Assembly: GCA_964566145.1 (NCBI GenBank)
Contig: CAZMHN010000008.1
Location: forward strand, 1-36,048
DNA length: 36,048 bases
From: CAZMHN01 sp964566145
Lineage (GTDB): Bacteria; Patescibacteriota; Patescibacteriia; Veblenbacterales; UBA10138
Direction: 5' to 3'
The notes under the pieces are model-generated. The model made no database searches. It was not told the DNA's origin and saw only the letters and a list, made by a program, of their open reading frames with translations. Below, piece by piece: positions 34,684 through 36,048 of the stretch. How positions within the stretch are numbered: the stretch's first letter is position 1; the number at the start of each line of letters is the position of its first letter. The position numbers and the translations under genes were made by a program.

Positions 34684-34758
34684 GGCCCCATCGTCTAATG
34701 GTTAGGACACCACGCTTTCAATGTGGGAATCCGGGTTCGATTCCCGGTGGGGCTACCA
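34684..34758 (+). tRNA. tRNA-Glu (TTC)
   Basis: Acceptor GGCCCCA/TGGGGCT, D arm, anticodon stem CCACG/TGTGG with loop CTTTCAA (anticodon TTC), T arm CCGGG-TTCGATT-CCCGG, and encoded CCA (34756-34758). Its last 20 bases are repeated at 34896-34915. Confidence 0.95.
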
Positions 34759-34915
34759 AGCAAAGCGTCTCACTCTTTATGAGTGGGACGGTTTGCTTGA
34801 TACGCAGTATCAGCGGGAATCGAAGGGCAGGAGTGAGGCGTAGCCGAACGTCCGCCGAACGCGAGCAAGCGCAGCGTTCGGCGCTGCCCAGGACAGATTC
34901 CCGGTGGGGCTACCA
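34739..34915. repeat. 157-bp module bounded by duplicated tRNA-Glu 3' end
   Basis: The 20 bases at 34739-34758 (T-arm to CCA) recur exactly at 34896-34915. Between them are hairpins nested or in series: 34759-34797, TGATAC-GCA-GTATCA (34798-34812), CGGGAATC/GATTCCCG (34814-34821 with 34896-34903), GGGCAG/CTGCCC (34825-34830 with 34884-34889) and a 10-bp stem (34853-34862 with 34874-34883). No complete second tRNA is present. Duplicated tRNA 3' ends typically mark tyrosine-recombinase attachment sites, but no integrase gene is in view. Confidence 0.7.
34759..34797 (+). terminator. long hairpin directly after tRNA-Glu
   Basis: Arms of about 17 bp (34759-34775 with 34781-34797, loop TTTAT), with one mismatch and one G-U pair, abut the CCA end. 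There is no long T run after it. It may terminate the tRNA or be part of the repeat module. Confidence 0.5.
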
Positions 34916-34947
34916 GATGCTTTCAACCGCCTGACGAGGGTGATTTT

Positions 34948-34956
34948 TGATATACT
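34948..34956 (+). promoter_or_regulatory. extended -10 promoter of the thioredoxin-like/permease operon
   Basis: TGATATACT is an extended -10 element; no convincing -35 is present. Only 6 nt separate it from the ATG, so the transcript would be leaderless. Confidence 0.55.
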
Positions 34957-34962
34957 TGCGTT

Positions 34963-35202
34963 ATGAAGATTCAAGTAATGGGTACTGGTTGCCCGACGTG
35001 CAAAAAACTACTCGAACGCACCCAGGAGGCCATCAAAGGTCTTGGCTTGGAGGCTACTATCGATTACGTAACCGATGTAGAGAAGATAATCGCTATGGGC
35101 TTTATGCGCAGCCCCATTTTGACGGTGAACGGAAAGGCCGTATTGGTAGGTGAACTGCCTAGCGTGGATAAAATAAAAGAGCTTGTGAGGCAAGTTGTAT
35201 AG
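34963..35202 (+). CDS. thioredoxin-like small redox protein (redox-active disulfide protein 2 type)
   Basis: A 79-residue glutaredoxin/thioredoxin-fold protein: MKIQVMGTGCPTCKKLLERT with a CPTC active site at residues 10-13, then FMRSPILTVNGKAVLVGELP with the cis-Pro. It matches the thioredoxin_3/redox-active disulfide protein 2 group, commonly encoded beside DUF318-type permeases. The stop is 1 nt before the permease start. A role in thiol or metal(loid) handling with the permease is inferred from that pairing. Confidence 0.88.
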   Translation: MKIQVMGTGCPTCKKLLERTQEAIKGLGLEATIDYVTDVEKIIAMGFMRSPILTVNGKAVLVGELPSVDKIKELVRQVV

Positions 35203-35203
35203 T

Positions 35204-36048
35204 ATGGATGTCTTCTACCCCATACAGTTATTTTCTAACTGGGTCACCTATAGCATTTTTTCCATAGATGCAACGAGTAATCTAGGCGGGAGCGTCAGTT
35301 TCTTTATTTACGACACGCTAAAGATATTCGTTCTCCTGTTCGTCATCGCCCTGCTGATGGGTCTGGTGAACGCATACTTCCCTGTAGAAAAGGTACGAAC
35401 GTACCTGACGACTAAAAAACTACATGGGGCCGACTACCTAGTGGCTGCACTGTTCGGAACAGTCACCCCATTCTGTTCGTGCTCTTCAGTGCCACTGTTT
35501 ATAGGGTTTGTGCGGGGCGGTATCCCCATGGGAGTTACCCTAACGTTCCTCATAAGCTCCCCGCTGGTTGATTCGGTGGTCATTGCTATGCTCATTGGAG
35601 TGTTTGGCCTCAAAACAACACTCGTGTACGTAATAAGCGGCATAGTTGTGGCCATGGTTGCTGGCTACATCCTTGGCAAGATGTCACTCGAAAAGTACCT
35701 ATCACCCTGGGTGTTGCAGTCTACTGGACAAGTAGGTGATGATCCAACGCTTCAGGTCAACGGTGGCTTTGCTGCAAAACTCAAAACCGCAACCAATGAA
35801 ACACTAGGCATCATAAAAAGCGTTAGCCTGTATGTCATCATAGGGGTTGGTATAGGTGCTCTTATCCACGGCTTTGTACCAGTGGGTTTTTTTGAGACCT
35901 ACCTTAGTGTCAACAGCCTCATAGCCGTACCTGTAGCTGTAATCGTGGCCGTACCGCTTTATGCCAACGCAGCAGGAATACTGCCTATCGCCCAAGTGCT
36001 CGTAGATAAGGGCATACCCATCGGCACTGTTCTAGCCTTTATGATGGC
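35204..36048 (+). CDS. permease of the ArsP/DUF318 family (3' end outside window)
   Basis: The first 281 residues of a polytopic membrane protein. About seven hydrophobic segments are visible, with the family signature TPFCSCSSVPLFIGFVRGGI (Cys-Ser-Cys) and the related VPLYANAAGILPIAQVLVDK in the second half, as in the PF03773 permease family. Members include the organoarsenical exporter ArsP and putative metal efflux proteins; the substrate here is not determined. It starts 1 nt after the thioredoxin-like gene. Codon use is visibly more A+T-rich than in the rest of the window, which suggests separate ancestry. Confidence 0.88.
   Translation, partial: MDVFYPIQLFSNWVTYSIFSIDATSNLGGSVSFFIYDTLKIFVLLFVIALLMGLVNAYFPVEKVRTYLTTKKLHGADYLVAALFGTVTPFCSCSSVPLFIGFVRGGIPMGVTLTFLISSPLVDSVVIAMLIGVFGLKTTLVYVISGIVVAMVAGYILGKMSLEKYLSPWVLQSTGQVGDDPTLQVNGGFAAKLKTATNETLGIIKSVSLYVIIGVGIGALIHGFVPVGFFETYLSVNSLIAVPVAVIVAVPLYANAAGILPIAQVLVDKGIPIGTVLAFMM

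Noticed and set aside
34759..34915. Second tRNA gene after tRNA-Glu
   Set aside because: Only the 3' quarter of the tRNA is repeated; no anticodon arm or D arm can be formed.

Overview
The window looks like a chromosomal segment of a Candidate Phyla Radiation (Patescibacteria, probably Parcubacteria-type) bacterium, assembled from a metagenome. The inference rests on compact, nearly gapless operons, a MurE-like ligase without its usual N-terminal domain, a stand-alone PEP-utilising mobile domain, VanW, 3D-domain and FemAB cell-wall proteins, and a 100-base scaffold gap. Base composition is fairly G+C rich, except near the right end. The phylum call is inference; the gene families are read from the translated sequence.

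Layout. 1-11.6 kb (minus strand): rpoB-rpoC ending in a strong terminator, then ftsK-rodZ and recA (cut by the window edge). rpoB has a consensus promoter, a leader of about 220 nt and a candidate 11-codon leader peptide. 11.6-19 kb (minus): a MurE-like ligase, an O-antigen-ligase/TPR membrane protein, tRNA-Arg(CCG), and the operon ruvA-femAB-nucleotidyltransferase-sugar nucleotidyltransferase. 19-22.2 kb (plus): a small promoter/ORF/terminator unit, uvrB, a HIGH-motif cytidylyltransferase-like gene, and rpsT. 22.2-27.1 kb (minus): holA, and polA followed by a PEP mobile-domain protein. 27.1-30.5 kb: a small plus-strand hypothetical gene, tRNA-Cys(GCA), a zinc-ribbon protein, a secreted 3D-domain protein, two membrane proteins and ruvB. 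30.5-32 kb: short or structured RNA candidates and two plus-strand genes of unknown function. 32-34.6 kb (minus): hsp20, a DUF3006-like gene and vanW (with the assembly gap). 34.6-36 kb (plus): tRNA-Glu(TTC), a 157-bp module ending in a duplicated tRNA 3' end, then a more A+T-rich thioredoxin-like/permease pair cut by the window edge.

How it works together. The core is information processing (RNA polymerase, RecA, UvrB, RuvA, RuvB, PolA, HolA, S20, FtsK) interleaved with envelope genes (MurE-like, FemAB, O-antigen ligase-like, RodZ-like, VanW, 3D). Many transcription units have readable sigma70-type promoters, and several -10 boxes lie only 6-12 nt before the ATG, suggesting leaderless or near-leaderless mRNAs. 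Around ruvA, ruvB and polA, divergent promoters share one -35 sequence. The least explained parts are the structured RNA candidate at 30578-30832, the short transcripts opposite ruvA and ruvB, and the tRNA-Glu repeat module next to the permease pair.
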